From DASZIT01 sp036264255 (GTDB taxonomy: Bacteria; Actinomycetota; Acidimicrobiia; Acidimicrobiales; RAAP-2): 6,089 bases of DNA. How positions within the stretch are numbered: position 1 is the first letter of the stretch; each line of letters starts with the position of its first letter. A program made the translations under genes and the position numbers. The DNA lies in NCBI GenBank assembly GCA_036264255.1, contig DATARI010000209.1:1-6089 (forward strand), in the 5' to 3' direction. Under the pieces are notes generated by a model. That model saw only the letters and a list, made by a program, of their open reading frames with translations, had not been told where the DNA came from and did not search any database. Positions 1 to 5,605 of the stretch are shown piece by piece.

Positions 1-1
1 G

Positions 2-565
2 TCGGGGACGCCGCTGATGGCAGCGGCCGACGGCGACCCGTCGACGTCGGGATACTCCGAGATCGGCCAGCAGTTCCTCGCCGGCCAGCTCCACTGCGCC
101 CGGGAACTGGCCTGGTGCTTCGCTCCATACGTCAACTCCTACCGGCGCTACGTCCCTGACTCCTGGGCACCCACCGCCGTCGCCTGGGGAGAGGACAACC
201 GCACTTGCGGATTCCGGGCCGTCGGGTCCGGGGCCGGGCGGAGGATCGAGAGCCGGGTGCCCGGCGCCGATGTGAACCCCTACATCGCCTTGGCGGCGTC
301 GATCGCCGCCGGCCTGTGGGGGATCGACCACCAGCTCGAACTGGAACCGGCCTTCAAGGGCAACGCCTACCGCGCCCCCGAAGTGGCCCGGATCCCGTCG
401 ACCCTGGCCGAAGCCATCGACGAACTGGCCGCCTCCGAGGTGGCGGTGGAGGCCTTCGGCCCGGCCGTCCACCATCACCTGCTCAACACCGCCCGGCAAG
501 AATGGGCCAAGGCCAACACGGTGGTCACCGACTGGGAGCTGGCCCGCAACTTCGAGCGCATCTGA
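2..565 (+). CDS. Glutamine synthetase-superfamily protein (GlnA3/GlnA4/PuuA type), C-terminal part
   Basis: This is the 3' end of a gene cut by the left window edge; 187 residues remain and no start is visible. It is the C-terminal part of the glutamine synthetase catalytic domain, which ligates ammonia or an amine to the gamma-carboxyl of glutamate using ATP. Visible landmarks are the NSYRRYVP and APTAVAWGEDNRT segments near nt 134-205 and RIESRVPGADVNPY (nt 242-283), which contains the metal-binding Glu and substrate-binding Arg of the family (E357 and R359 in E. coli GlnA). The end, TDWELARNFERI, is typical of the superfamily. The NLYDLP loop that carries the adenylylated Tyr in canonical GlnA is replaced by a GNAYRAPEVARIP stretch. 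With the NRTCGFR and PGADVN wording, this points to the GlnA3/GlnA4/PuuA group, whose studied members glutamylate polyamines or ethanolamine. The true substrate cannot be read from this fragment. Confidence 0.9.
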   Translation, partial: SGTPLMAAADGDPSTSGYSEIGQQFLAGQLHCARELAWCFAPYVNSYRRYVPDSWAPTAVAWGEDNRTCGFRAVGSGAGRRIESRVPGADVNPYIALAASIAAGLWGIDHQLELEPAFKGNAYRAPEVARIPSTLAEAIDELAASEVAVEAFGPAVHHHLLNTARQEWAKANTVVTDWELARNFERI

Positions 566-604
566 GCGGTTCACCCCGGCCGAGCCGCCGCGTGGTCACC
601 GCTC
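564..604 (+). terminator. Candidate terminator hairpin after the glutamine synthetase-like gene
   Basis: The stop codon is built into an imperfect stem. Bases 564-570 pair with 598-604 (GAGCGGT with ACCGCTC), 573-575 pair with 594-596, and an inner 4-bp helix forms from 577-580 with 584-587. There is no real T tract; the following bases are TCTCCCTT. It sits just before the leuA promoter, where a stop for upstream transcription would be useful. Function is inferred from position and pairing only. Confidence 0.4.
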
Positions 605-608
605 TCCC

Positions 609-637
609 TTGACGAACACCATCTGCCCTGTCACCAT
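609..637 (+). promoter_or_regulatory. Candidate promoter of the leuA leader
   Basis: A strong -35 match, TTGACG, lies at 609-614. A spacer of exactly 17 bases leads to CACCAT at 632-637, a weak -10 that keeps only the A at position 2 and the AT at positions 5-6. A start of transcription about 7 bases downstream would fall near 644, three or four bases before the leader ATG at 648, so the leader would be nearly leaderless. CACCAT also occurs at 617 and 644; the meaning of this repetition is unknown. Confidence 0.5.
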
Positions 638-647
638 GGTTGGCACC

Positions 648-686
648 ATGTATCGCACTCCGACCTCGGACCTCCTCCTTACCTGA
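648..686 (+). CDS. leuA leader peptide MYRTPTSDLLLT
   Basis: This is a 12-codon open frame, ATG to TGA. Three consecutive leucine codons (CTC CTC CTT, nt 672-680) come one codon before the last sense codon. It lies between a promoter and an intrinsic terminator upstream of leuA. This is the layout of a leader peptide whose translation senses charged leucyl-tRNA: ribosomes would stall at the leucine codons when leucine is short. An in-frame ATG at 636 would give a 16-residue form starting MVGT. Neither ATG has a Shine-Dalgarno match, but the predicted transcription start near 644 would let the 648 ATG be read almost leaderless. The peptide itself probably has no function beyond being translated. 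Confidence 0.75.
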   Translation: MYRTPTSDLLLT

Positions 687-687
687 C

Positions 688-754
688 GGCGAACGCCCCA
701 TCGCGTTCGCCCGCAACCTCCTGAGCCGAAATGGCCAGGGGGTTTTTTGATGGG
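688..754 (+). promoter_or_regulatory. Leucine attenuator RNA of leuA: hairpin plus predicted pseudoknot
   Basis: The leader stop is followed at once by a perfect 9-bp hairpin: GGCGAACGC at 688-696 pairs with GCGTTCGCC at 703-711. Its 6-base loop, CCCATC (697-702), is exactly complementary to GATGGG at 749-754, beyond the terminator T tract, so a pseudoknot enclosing the terminator hairpin can form. The right arm (703-712) can instead pair with 752-761 (GGGCGAATGC) in a 10-bp helix with one G-U pair, because 753-761 is a near copy of the left arm. The two states exclude each other. A ribosome halted at the leader stop would cover the left arm, while one stalled at the leucine codons would leave most of it free. 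From memory, comparative work has described a conserved pseudoknot 'LEU element' before actinobacterial leuA; this appears to be a member. Pairings are seen; the switching is inferred. Confidence 0.65.
715..748 (+). terminator. Intrinsic terminator in the leuA leader
   Basis: A strong stem forms from 717-723 (CCTCCTG) with 736-742 (CAGGGGG). It continues past one bulged A (724) with GCC 725-727 against GGC 733-735, closing a GAAAT loop. Adenines 715-716 can add two A-T pairs with the first Ts. Six Ts follow directly at 743-748. It lies 82 bases before the leuA start and after a leucine-rich leader, so it most likely decides whether transcription reaches leuA. Confidence 0.8.
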
Positions 755-817
755 CGAATGCCGGGGACGCAACCGGACAGGGAGGGTGGAACCGAGAACC
801 ACGGAGAACAGGCACAC

Positions 818-832
818 AAGGGAGCCACAGTG
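818..832 (+). promoter_or_regulatory. Ribosome binding site that sets the leuA start (GTG 830)
   Basis: AAGGGAG at 818-824 is a good Shine-Dalgarno match, 5 bases before GTG 830. The same reading frame is open back to an ATG at 731, but that ATG lies in the loop of the leader terminator and has no ribosome binding site, so the GTG is the better start. Confidence 0.8.
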
Positions 833-2590
833 AGCACCGAACCGACAAAGACACCAACGACGGAAACCACCGGGCACCGCGCCCACCGTCTCGAGCTCCC
901 CTGTGACGTCTCCCCCATGCCCTTCGGCCTCTACCGGCCCTACCTCCCGCTCCAACTGACCGACCGCACCTGGCCCGACCGGCAGTTCACCCGCGCCCCC
1001 CGCTGGGCCAGCGTCGACCTGCGGGACGGGAATCAGGCTCTGGTCGATCCGATGGACTCGGAACGGAAGTTGAAGCTCTTCAATGCCCTGGTGGGGATCG
1101 GCTTCAAGGAGATCGAGGTGGGGTTCCCCTCCGCCTCCCAGACCGACTACGACTTCCAACGCCAGATCATCGACGGCGGCATCGTCCCCGACGACGTGGA
1201 GATCCAGGTGCTGGTCCAATGCCGGGAGGAGCTCATCGAACGCACCTTCGAATCACTCCACGGCGCCCGGCGGGCCATCGTCCATTTCTACAACTCCACC
1301 TCGGAGCTCCAACGCCGGGTGGTCTTCGGGCTGGACCGGGCCGGGATCATCGACATCGCCGTCAACGCCGCCCGGCTCTGCCGGAAATTCGAGTCGACGG
1401 TCCCGGGAACCGAGATCCGTTACGAGTACTCCCCCGAGAGCTTCACCGGCACCGAGCCGGAGTTCGCCATCGAAATCTGCGAAGCGGTCATGGACGCCAT
1501 CGAACCGACGCCGGAGCGTCCGATCATCCTCAACCTGCCGGCCACCGTGGAGATGTACACCCCCAACGTCTATGCCGACGTCATCGAGTGGTTCAGCCGC
1601 ACCATCAAGAACCGCGACTCGGTCATCCTGAGCTTGCATCCCCACAATGACCGGGGGACGGCGGTGGCCGCCGCCGAGCTGGCGGTGCTGGCCGGCGCCG
1701 ACCGGGTGGAGGGCACCCTGTTCGGCAACGGAGAACGGACCGGGAATGTCGACGTGGTGACCCTGGCCATGAACCTCTTTTCCCAGGGGATCGACCCCGC
1801 CCTCGACTTCAGCGACATCGAGAAGGTCCGGCGGGTCGCCGAATACGCCACCCGGATGCCGGTCCACCCCCGCCACCCCTACGCCGGGGACCTGGTCTAC
1901 ACCGCCTTCTCCGGGTCCCACCAGGACGCCATCAAGAAGGGGTTCGCCGCCATCGGGGACGACTATCCACTGTGGGAGGTGCCCTACCTCCCCATCGATC
2001 CCAAGCACACCGGCCGCACCTACGAGGCGATCATCCAGGTCAACAGCCAGTCCGGCAAGGGCGGGGTGGCCTACGTCATGGATGCCGAGCACGGTCTCGA
2101 TCTCCCCCGGAACCTCCAGGTGGAGTTCTCCAAGAAGGTCCAGGCGATCACCGAATCCAGCGGGACGGTGATCCGGCCGGGGGAGATGTGGGATGTCTTC
2201 TCCCAGACCTACCTGCCCGACGACGCCGGGGTGCGCCTGGTCGGGAGCGAAGTCACCACCGGCGGGAAGCGGACCACCGTCACCGCCCAGCTACTGGTCG
2301 ACGGGCGCCCCCGCACGGTGCTCGGCGAGGGCAACGGGCCGATCGACGCCCTGGTCAACGGCCTTCGCCGGGAGCTGGGGGTCGAATTCGAGGTGAGGGA
2401 CTACCGGGAACACGCCCTCACCTCGGGGAGCGAGGCATCGGCGGTGGCCTACGTGGAGGCCGAGGGCCCGGACGGATCGACCTGGTGGGGGGTGGGGATG
2501 GACTCGAGCATCCTCGACGCCTCTCTCAGCGCGGTGGTGAGCGCGGCCAACCGGGTCCTCCCCTCCCCCGCTCCGCCGACACCCGGCTGA
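830..2590 (+). CDS. leuA: 2-isopropylmalate synthase (long actinobacterial type)
   Basis: The enzyme condenses acetyl-CoA with 2-ketoisovalerate to give 2-isopropylmalate, the first committed step of leucine synthesis, in the cytoplasm. The 586-residue product is close to the lengths of the Corynebacterium and Mycobacterium enzymes (about 616 and 644). After a short polar N-terminus, the HMGL-like TIM barrel begins with SVDLRDGNQAL (D63, R65, D66 include the expected catalytic Arg and metal-binding Asp). The metal-binding HPH is H270-P-H272, and the family motif GNGERTGN spans 299-306. A linker domain follows, and residues from about 455 to the end form the leucine-binding regulatory domain (LeuA dimer type), so feedback inhibition by leucine is expected. 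The start is GTG 830, set by AAGGGAG. Expression is probably controlled by the leader peptide and terminator just upstream. No other leu or ilv gene is adjacent, and the frame is intact. Confidence 0.97.
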   Translation: MSTEPTKTPTTETTGHRAHRLELPCDVSPMPFGLYRPYLPLQLTDRTWPDRQFTRAPRWASVDLRDGNQALVDPMDSERKLKLFNALVGIGFKEIEVGFPSASQTDYDFQRQIIDGGIVPDDVEIQVLVQCREELIERTFESLHGARRAIVHFYNSTSELQRRVVFGLDRAGIIDIAVNAARLCRKFESTVPGTEIRYEYSPESFTGTEPEFAIEICEAVMDAIEPTPERPIILNLPATVEMYTPNVYADVIEWFSRTIKNRDSVILSLHPHNDRGTAVAAAELAVLAGADRVEGTLFGNGERTGNVDVVTLAMNLFSQGIDPALDFSDIEKVRRVAEYATRMPVHPRHPYAGDLVYTAFSGSHQDAIKKGFAAIGDDYPLWEVPYLPIDPKHTGRTYEAIIQVNSQSGKGGVAYVMDAEHGLDLPRNLQVEFSKKVQAITESSGTVIRPGEMWDVFSQTYLPDDAGVRLVGSEVTTGGKRTTVTAQLLVDGRPRTVLGEGNGPIDALVNGLRRELGVEFEVRDYREHALTSGSEASAVAYVEAEGPDGSTWWGVGMDSSILDASLSAVVSAANRVLPSPAPPTPG

Positions 2591-2616
2591 CGGCGGACAC
2601 CCCCCGGCGGTACGCT
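2587..2616 (+). promoter_or_regulatory. Candidate promoter of the YciI-like gene
   Basis: CTGACG (2587-2592) overlaps the leuA stop codon, and TACGCT (2611-2616) fits the TANNNT -10 pattern; the spacer is 18 bases. The predicted transcription start is about 7 bases later, at or next to the GTG at 2623. This agrees with the absence of a Shine-Dalgarno sequence and suggests a leaderless mRNA. Confidence 0.5.
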
Positions 2617-2623
2617 CCGCCGG
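2604..2623. repeat. Perfect inverted repeat around the -10 box of the YciI-like gene
   Basis: CCGGCGG (2604-2610) and CCGCCGG (2617-2623) are exact reverse complements separated by the six bases TACGCT, which is also the likely -10 box. The last G is the first base of the GTG start. It could be a T-less terminator for leuA, an operator for a repressor, or a chance GC-rich palindrome; position favours one of the first two. Confidence 0.45.
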
Positions 2624-2931
2624 TGGGTCTCTTCTTGGTGACCACGGTCTTCGGGCCCAACTGGAACGCGTCGAGCTCGCGTCGGGAGCAGCGCAATTGG
2701 GACGCCCACGCCGCCTTCATGGACGGACTGGTCGACGACGGCTTCGTGTTCCTGGGTGGTCCGATCGCCGAGAGTGACCGGAACCTGCTGGTGGTCGAAG
2801 CCACCGACCAGAGCGAGATCGAGACGCGCCTGGGCGAAGACCCCTGGGCATCGATGGGGTTGCTCCGGGTCGGTTCGATCGAGCCTTGGACGATCTGGCT
2901 GGACGGCAGGAATCGCCTACCCGGCCGCTGA
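2623..2931 (+). CDS. YciI-like (YCII-related domain) protein
   Basis: A 102-residue protein filling the usual length of a stand-alone YCII domain (ferredoxin-like alpha+beta fold). Visible family features are the early beta strand (LFLVTTVFGPNW), the helix with His29 in WDAHAAFMDGLVDDG, the FLGGPI turn (residues 43-48), the LLVVEA strand, the ED-P-W stretch (D73, P74), and the closing strand SIEPWTIWL. The conserved His and the DP turn line a pocket in this family. Some relatives act in chloroaromatic breakdown, but most have no known reaction, so no substrate is assigned. The GTG start is chosen because the domain begins there and a TACGCT -10 box lies 6 bases upstream; no Shine-Dalgarno is present. 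It follows leuA by 32 bp but seems to have its own promoter. Confidence 0.8.
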   Translation: MGLFLVTTVFGPNWNASSSRREQRNWDAHAAFMDGLVDDGFVFLGGPIAESDRNLLVVEATDQSEIETRLGEDPWASMGLLRVGSIEPWTIWLDGRNRLPGR

Positions 2932-2950
2932 CTCGGGCCCACCGCCATCT

Positions 2951-2962
2951 CGCCGTACGGCG
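2951..2962. repeat. 12-bp perfect palindrome upstream of the alpha/beta hydrolase
   Basis: CGCCGTACGGCG is a perfect palindrome located 24 bp before the ATG at 2986, in the 54-bp gap after the YciI-like gene. Its place fits an operator for a dimeric regulator, but a short GC-rich palindrome can arise by chance. A TATGTG at 2968-2973 is a possible -10 box; no convincing -35 partner is seen. Confidence 0.3.
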
Positions 2963-2985
2963 CCACGTATGTGACGATGGGACGC

Positions 2986-3846
2986 ATGGACGCCGAACGG
3001 GTCACTTTTTCCGGGTTCGAGGGACTCCAGCTGGTGGCTGACGTACGGGGCGACCCCGACGCCCACCCGGTGCTGTTCCTCCACGGTGGGGGCCAGACCC
3101 GGCACGCCTGGGGATCGACGGCCGAGACCGTGGCCTCCCAAGGGTGGCGAACGGTGGCTCTCGATCTCCGGGGTCACGGCGACAGCCAATGGGCTCCCAA
3201 CGGTGACTACTCCTTCACGGCGTTCTGCGCCGACTGCGTGGCGGTGGCCGACCAATTGGTAAAGCCTCCGGTGTTGGTGGGGGCATCGCTCGGAGGGATG
3301 TCGGCACTGCTGGCCGAGGGCACCAGCGATCGGCCCGTCTCCAGCGGCCTGGTGCTGGTGGACATCACCCCCAAGGCCAACCCGGCCGGCATCGCCCGGA
3401 TCAAGGATTTCATGCTTTCCGGCATCAACGGGTTCGACACCCTGGAGGACGCGGCCAAGGCCATCGCCGCCTACACCCCCCAACGGACCCGGAAAACCAA
3501 CCCCGCCGGCTTGAAGAAGGTGTTGCGCCAGCGGGACAACCGCTGGTACTGGCACTGGGATCCGAAGTTCATCGGCCTGGACCGCACCGAAGTGGTGCCC
3601 GACCGGCTGGCCGGGCTGCTCGACGTGGCCATGCGCAACATCCAGGTGCCGACCCTGCTGGTCAGGGGGCTCCTCAGCGACGTGGTGACCCAGGAGGGGG
3701 TCGACGAGTTGTTGGCCGAGATCCCTGACGCCACCGTGGTCGATGTGGCCGGCGCCGCCCACATGATCGCCGGTGACCGCAACGACGCCTTTTCCGATGC
3801 GGTGATCGCCTTCCTGGGGGACCGGATCCGGGCCACCCTCGGCTGA
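2986..3846 (+). CDS. Alpha/beta hydrolase
   Basis: A 286-residue single-domain alpha/beta-hydrolase-fold enzyme, probably cytoplasmic, with no signal peptide. The oxyanion-hole motif HGGGQ is at 33-37, followed by TRHAW. The nucleophile elbow is G-A-S101-L-G-G. The acid is probably D232 in RGLLSDVV after strand 7, and the base is H259 in GAAHMIAGD, so a full Ser-Asp-His triad is present. A cap of helices rich in charged and aromatic residues (DNRWYWHWDPKF) lies between roughly residues 135 and 205. The family includes esterases, epoxide hydrolases and haloperoxidase-like enzymes. Here Ser as nucleophile argues against an epoxide hydrolase or dehalogenase, which use Asp. The substrate is unknown. 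In-frame starts also exist at 2971 (GTG) and 2977 (ATG); 2986 was chosen because the conserved part begins directly after it. The neighbours do not suggest a pathway. Confidence 0.9.
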   Translation: MDAERVTFSGFEGLQLVADVRGDPDAHPVLFLHGGGQTRHAWGSTAETVASQGWRTVALDLRGHGDSQWAPNGDYSFTAFCADCVAVADQLVKPPVLVGASLGGMSALLAEGTSDRPVSSGLVLVDITPKANPAGIARIKDFMLSGINGFDTLEDAAKAIAAYTPQRTRKTNPAGLKKVLRQRDNRWYWHWDPKFIGLDRTEVVPDRLAGLLDVAMRNIQVPTLLVRGLLSDVVTQEGVDELLAEIPDATVVDVAGAAHMIAGDRNDAFSDAVIAFLGDRIRATLG

Positions 3847-3859
3847 CCGGCGAAGCTCG

Positions 3860-3885
3860 GGCTGGTTGTCCCTGGACACCCGGCC
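3860..3885. terminator. Hairpin between convergent genes, candidate bidirectional terminator
   Basis: Bases 3860-3870 pair with 3875-3885 around a CCTG loop, with one T-C mismatch (3866/3879) and one G-T pair. It lies in the 48-bp gap between the stops of the plus-strand hydrolase and the minus-strand DJ-1-like gene. No T tract follows on either side, so its strength as a terminator is uncertain. Confidence 0.4.
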
Positions 3886-3894
3886 GCTGAAGGT

Positions 3895-4551
3895 TCAATC
3901 GGCGGCGAGGACGGCGGCTTCCTTCCCGGCGGAGATCGACCGCACCAGTTCCACGATCTCCGCGGGGGCCTTGGACGGGGCACCGGAGTCATACGGGGGC
4001 TGCGGATCGTATTCGATGGCCAGCTGGATGGCCCTGGACACGTCGGCGCCATGGATCTCGGCCACCAGGGTCAGGGCGAGATCGATGCCGGCCGAGACGC
4101 CGGCGGCGGTCCAGATCTTTCCCCGGCCCACCACCCGTTGTTCGGTGGGCGTGGCCCCGTACTTGGCCAGCTCGTCATAGGCGCACCAGTGGGTGGTGGC
4201 GTCGAGCCCGTCGAGGAGCCCGGCCGCTCCGAGCAGCAAGGCGCCGGTACACACCGACGTGGTGTAGGTGGTCTGGGGGTGAACCCTGGCCGCCCAGTCG
4301 ACGATGGGGTGACCGTCCCGCGCCAGCTTCCGGGTGATGAACCCGCCCGGCACCACGATGATGTCCGGCGAGTCAACCTCGTCGAAGGTGTGAGCGATGT
4401 TGAGGGAGAGCAGTCCGTTGTCATCGGCAACCTCCCCCTTCTCCGAGGCACAGAGAATCACCTCGGCCTCGGGCAGCTGGGAGAAGACCTGATAGGGGCC
4501 GATGGCATCCAACGCGGTGAAGGCCGGGAACAATCCGATGGCGATCTGCAT
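3895..4551 (-). CDS. DJ-1/PfpI family protein, isonitrile hydratase (InhA)-like
   Basis: A 218-residue cytoplasmic protein of the class I glutamine amidotransferase-like DJ-1/PfpI superfamily. The nucleophile elbow is S-V-C101-T-G, followed by GALLLGAAGLLDG and ATTHW (H121). An acidic residue, D15, lies in the first loop (ALDAIGPYQVF). In Pseudomonas putida isonitrile hydratase, which hydrates cyclohexyl isocyanide to the N-substituted formamide, the key residues are Asp17, Cys101 and Thr102. Here D15, C101 and T102 match. The C-terminal stretches AGIDLALTLVAE and QLAIEYDPQPPYDSG also agree with that subfamily as I remember it. Protein deglycases and proteases of the family usually have Glu in place of D15. 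The start ATG has GAGG 9 bases upstream. Whether isonitriles are the real substrate is inference; no isonitrile synthase or nitrile gene is nearby. It is divergent from the metallo-hydrolase gene. Confidence 0.85.
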   Translation of the reverse strand: MQIAIGLFPAFTALDAIGPYQVFSQLPEAEVILCASEKGEVADDNGLLSLNIAHTFDEVDSPDIIVVPGGFITRKLARDGHPIVDWAARVHPQTTYTTSVCTGALLLGAAGLLDGLDATTHWCAYDELAKYGATPTEQRVVGRGKIWTAAGVSAGIDLALTLVAEIHGADVSRAIQLAIEYDPQPPYDSGAPSKAPAEIVELVRSISAGKEAAVLAAD

Positions 4552-4622
4552 CCGGGGTTACCTCGTTTTCATGAAGGGGTCCGACCTAGAGTCTGGCTCA
4601 CCGACCACGATCAGGAGTCGCC
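4552..4622. promoter_or_regulatory. Divergent promoter region of the InhA-like and metallo-hydrolase genes
   Basis: The 71-bp gap must hold control signals for both genes. On the plus strand, TAGAGT (4587-4592) fits a -10 box; its -35 region is weak (CGTTTT, 4564-4569). On the minus strand, TAGGTC (complement of 4583-4588) is a poorer -10 candidate that would overlap the plus-strand one. AGGAG at 4613-4617, 5 bases before ATG 4623, is a clear ribosome binding site. If both promoters are real they would compete for polymerase. Confidence 0.4.
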
Positions 4623-5564
4623 ATGAGCACCTCGACGGTGGATTCCAGTTCCCTCCAGCCACCCCGAGCCGAGGAGGTGAGCGAGGGTATCTACGCCTAC
4701 ATCCAACCCGACGGGAGTTGGTACATCAACAACACCGGGTTTCTGGTCGGCAGTCGGGGGGTGATCAGCATCGACTCCTGCTCGACCGAGCGCCGAACCC
4801 GGGCCTACCTCGACACCATCGGCCGGGTCACCGACCGACCGGTCACCACGTTGCTGAATACCCATCACCACGGGGACCACACCTATGGCAACTACCTGTT
4901 CGAAGGAGCCACCATCGTGGCCCACGAGTGGTGCCGCCGAGAAATGCTGGACAGCGGCCTTCCCGTCAACATGGGGGTGTGGACCGATGTGGAGTGGGGC
5001 GCCCTGGAGCTGGCTCCCCCCTTCCTCACCTATCGGGACGAGGTGGCCATCTGGGTCGACGACCTGCGCTGTGAGCTCCGCCATGTGGGCTCGCCGGCCC
5101 ACACCACCAACGACTCCTTCGTCTGGATCCCCGACCGATCGGTCCTGTTCTCGGGGGACCTGCTGTTCAACGGCTGCACCCCGTTCGTGCTGATGGGGTC
5201 GGTCGCCGGGGCCATCGACGTACTCCAAGAGGTGGTGAAGCCGCTGGAGGCCCGCACCATCGTGCCCGGACACGGCCCGGTGGCGGGACCCGCGTTGATC
5301 GACGACGTCGTCGCCTATCTGGAGTTCATCCTCGCCACTGCCGAGCACGGGATCGCCGCCGGCCTCTCCCCGTTGGCCGCCGCCCAGGCGGCCGAACTGG
5401 GGCCGTTCGCCGAACTCCTCGATCCCGAACGGATCGTCGGGAACCTCCACCGGGCCTACGCCGAGCTCGATGGCGCCGAGCCGGGGGCTCCCATCGATCT
5501 GGTCGCCGCCATCGGCGACATGATCACCTTCAACGGTGGCCGTCCCCTGACCTGCCTGGCCTGA
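4623..5564 (+). CDS. Metallo-beta-lactamase-fold hydrolase
   Basis: A 313-residue protein with the complete metal site of the metallo-beta-lactamase fold: T-H81-H82-H83-G-D85-H86 (the HxHxDH motif), H160 in GSPAHTTND, D179 in FSGDLLF, and H217 in VPGHGPV. These residues bind two metal ions, usually zinc, and activate water. No signal peptide is seen, so the enzyme is probably cytoplasmic. After the last metal ligand, about 95 residues form a helical tail ending in DMITFNGGRPLTCLA, seen in a group of actinobacterial proteins often named 'cyclase' or plain MBL hydrolase with no proven substrate. It is not a typical beta-lactamase (no export signal). Lactonase, thioesterase or another hydrolytic role is possible. 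The start ATG has a good AGGAG site. It is divergent from the InhA-like gene, which may mean shared control. Confidence 0.9.
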   Translation: MSTSTVDSSSLQPPRAEEVSEGIYAYIQPDGSWYINNTGFLVGSRGVISIDSCSTERRTRAYLDTIGRVTDRPVTTLLNTHHHGDHTYGNYLFEGATIVAHEWCRREMLDSGLPVNMGVWTDVEWGALELAPPFLTYRDEVAIWVDDLRCELRHVGSPAHTTNDSFVWIPDRSVLFSGDLLFNGCTPFVLMGSVAGAIDVLQEVVKPLEARTIVPGHGPVAGPALIDDVVAYLEFILATAEHGIAAGLSPLAAAQAAELGPFAELLDPERIVGNLHRAYAELDGAEPGAPIDLVAAIGDMITFNGGRPLTCLA

Positions 5565-5583
5565 CCGGTTTGCGGTCGTCGTC

Positions 5584-5605
5584 AGCCGTCGTTCGGCCGG
5601 CGGTT
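5584..5605. terminator. Hairpin between convergent genes, candidate terminator
   Basis: CCGTCG (5586-5591) pairs with CGGCGG (5598-5603), with one G-T pair and a TTCGGC loop; AG/TT at the base can add two more pairs. It fills the 40-bp gap between the metallo-hydrolase stop and the minus-strand NTF2-like stop. A smaller stem, GACCG (5563-5567) with CGGTC (5573-5577), overlaps the metallo-hydrolase stop. No T tract follows. Confidence 0.35.

Noticed and set aside
731..829. N-terminal extension of leuA starting at ATG 731 (33 extra residues).
   Set aside because: The ATG lies in the terminator loop, has no ribosome binding site, and the extension reads through the T tract and intergenic sequence; GTG 830 has a clear AAGGGAG.
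609..829. T-box or other ligand-binding riboswitch before leuA.
   Set aside because: No T-box consensus (the UGGN-type antiterminator bulge) or known riboswitch core was seen; the leucine-codon leader explains the region better.
596..1219. Minus-strand open frames covering the leuA leader and the leuA 5' end.
   Set aside because: They cross the promoter, leader peptide, terminator and conserved leuA start; no domain is seen.
1253..2092. 279-residue minus-strand open frame inside leuA.
   Set aside because: It is a shadow of the conserved leuA catalytic region with no recognisable domain.
2917..3879. 320-residue minus-strand open frame.
   Set aside because: It is antisense to the alpha/beta hydrolase, which has a full catalytic triad; the shadow protein is low-complexity and His/Gly-rich.
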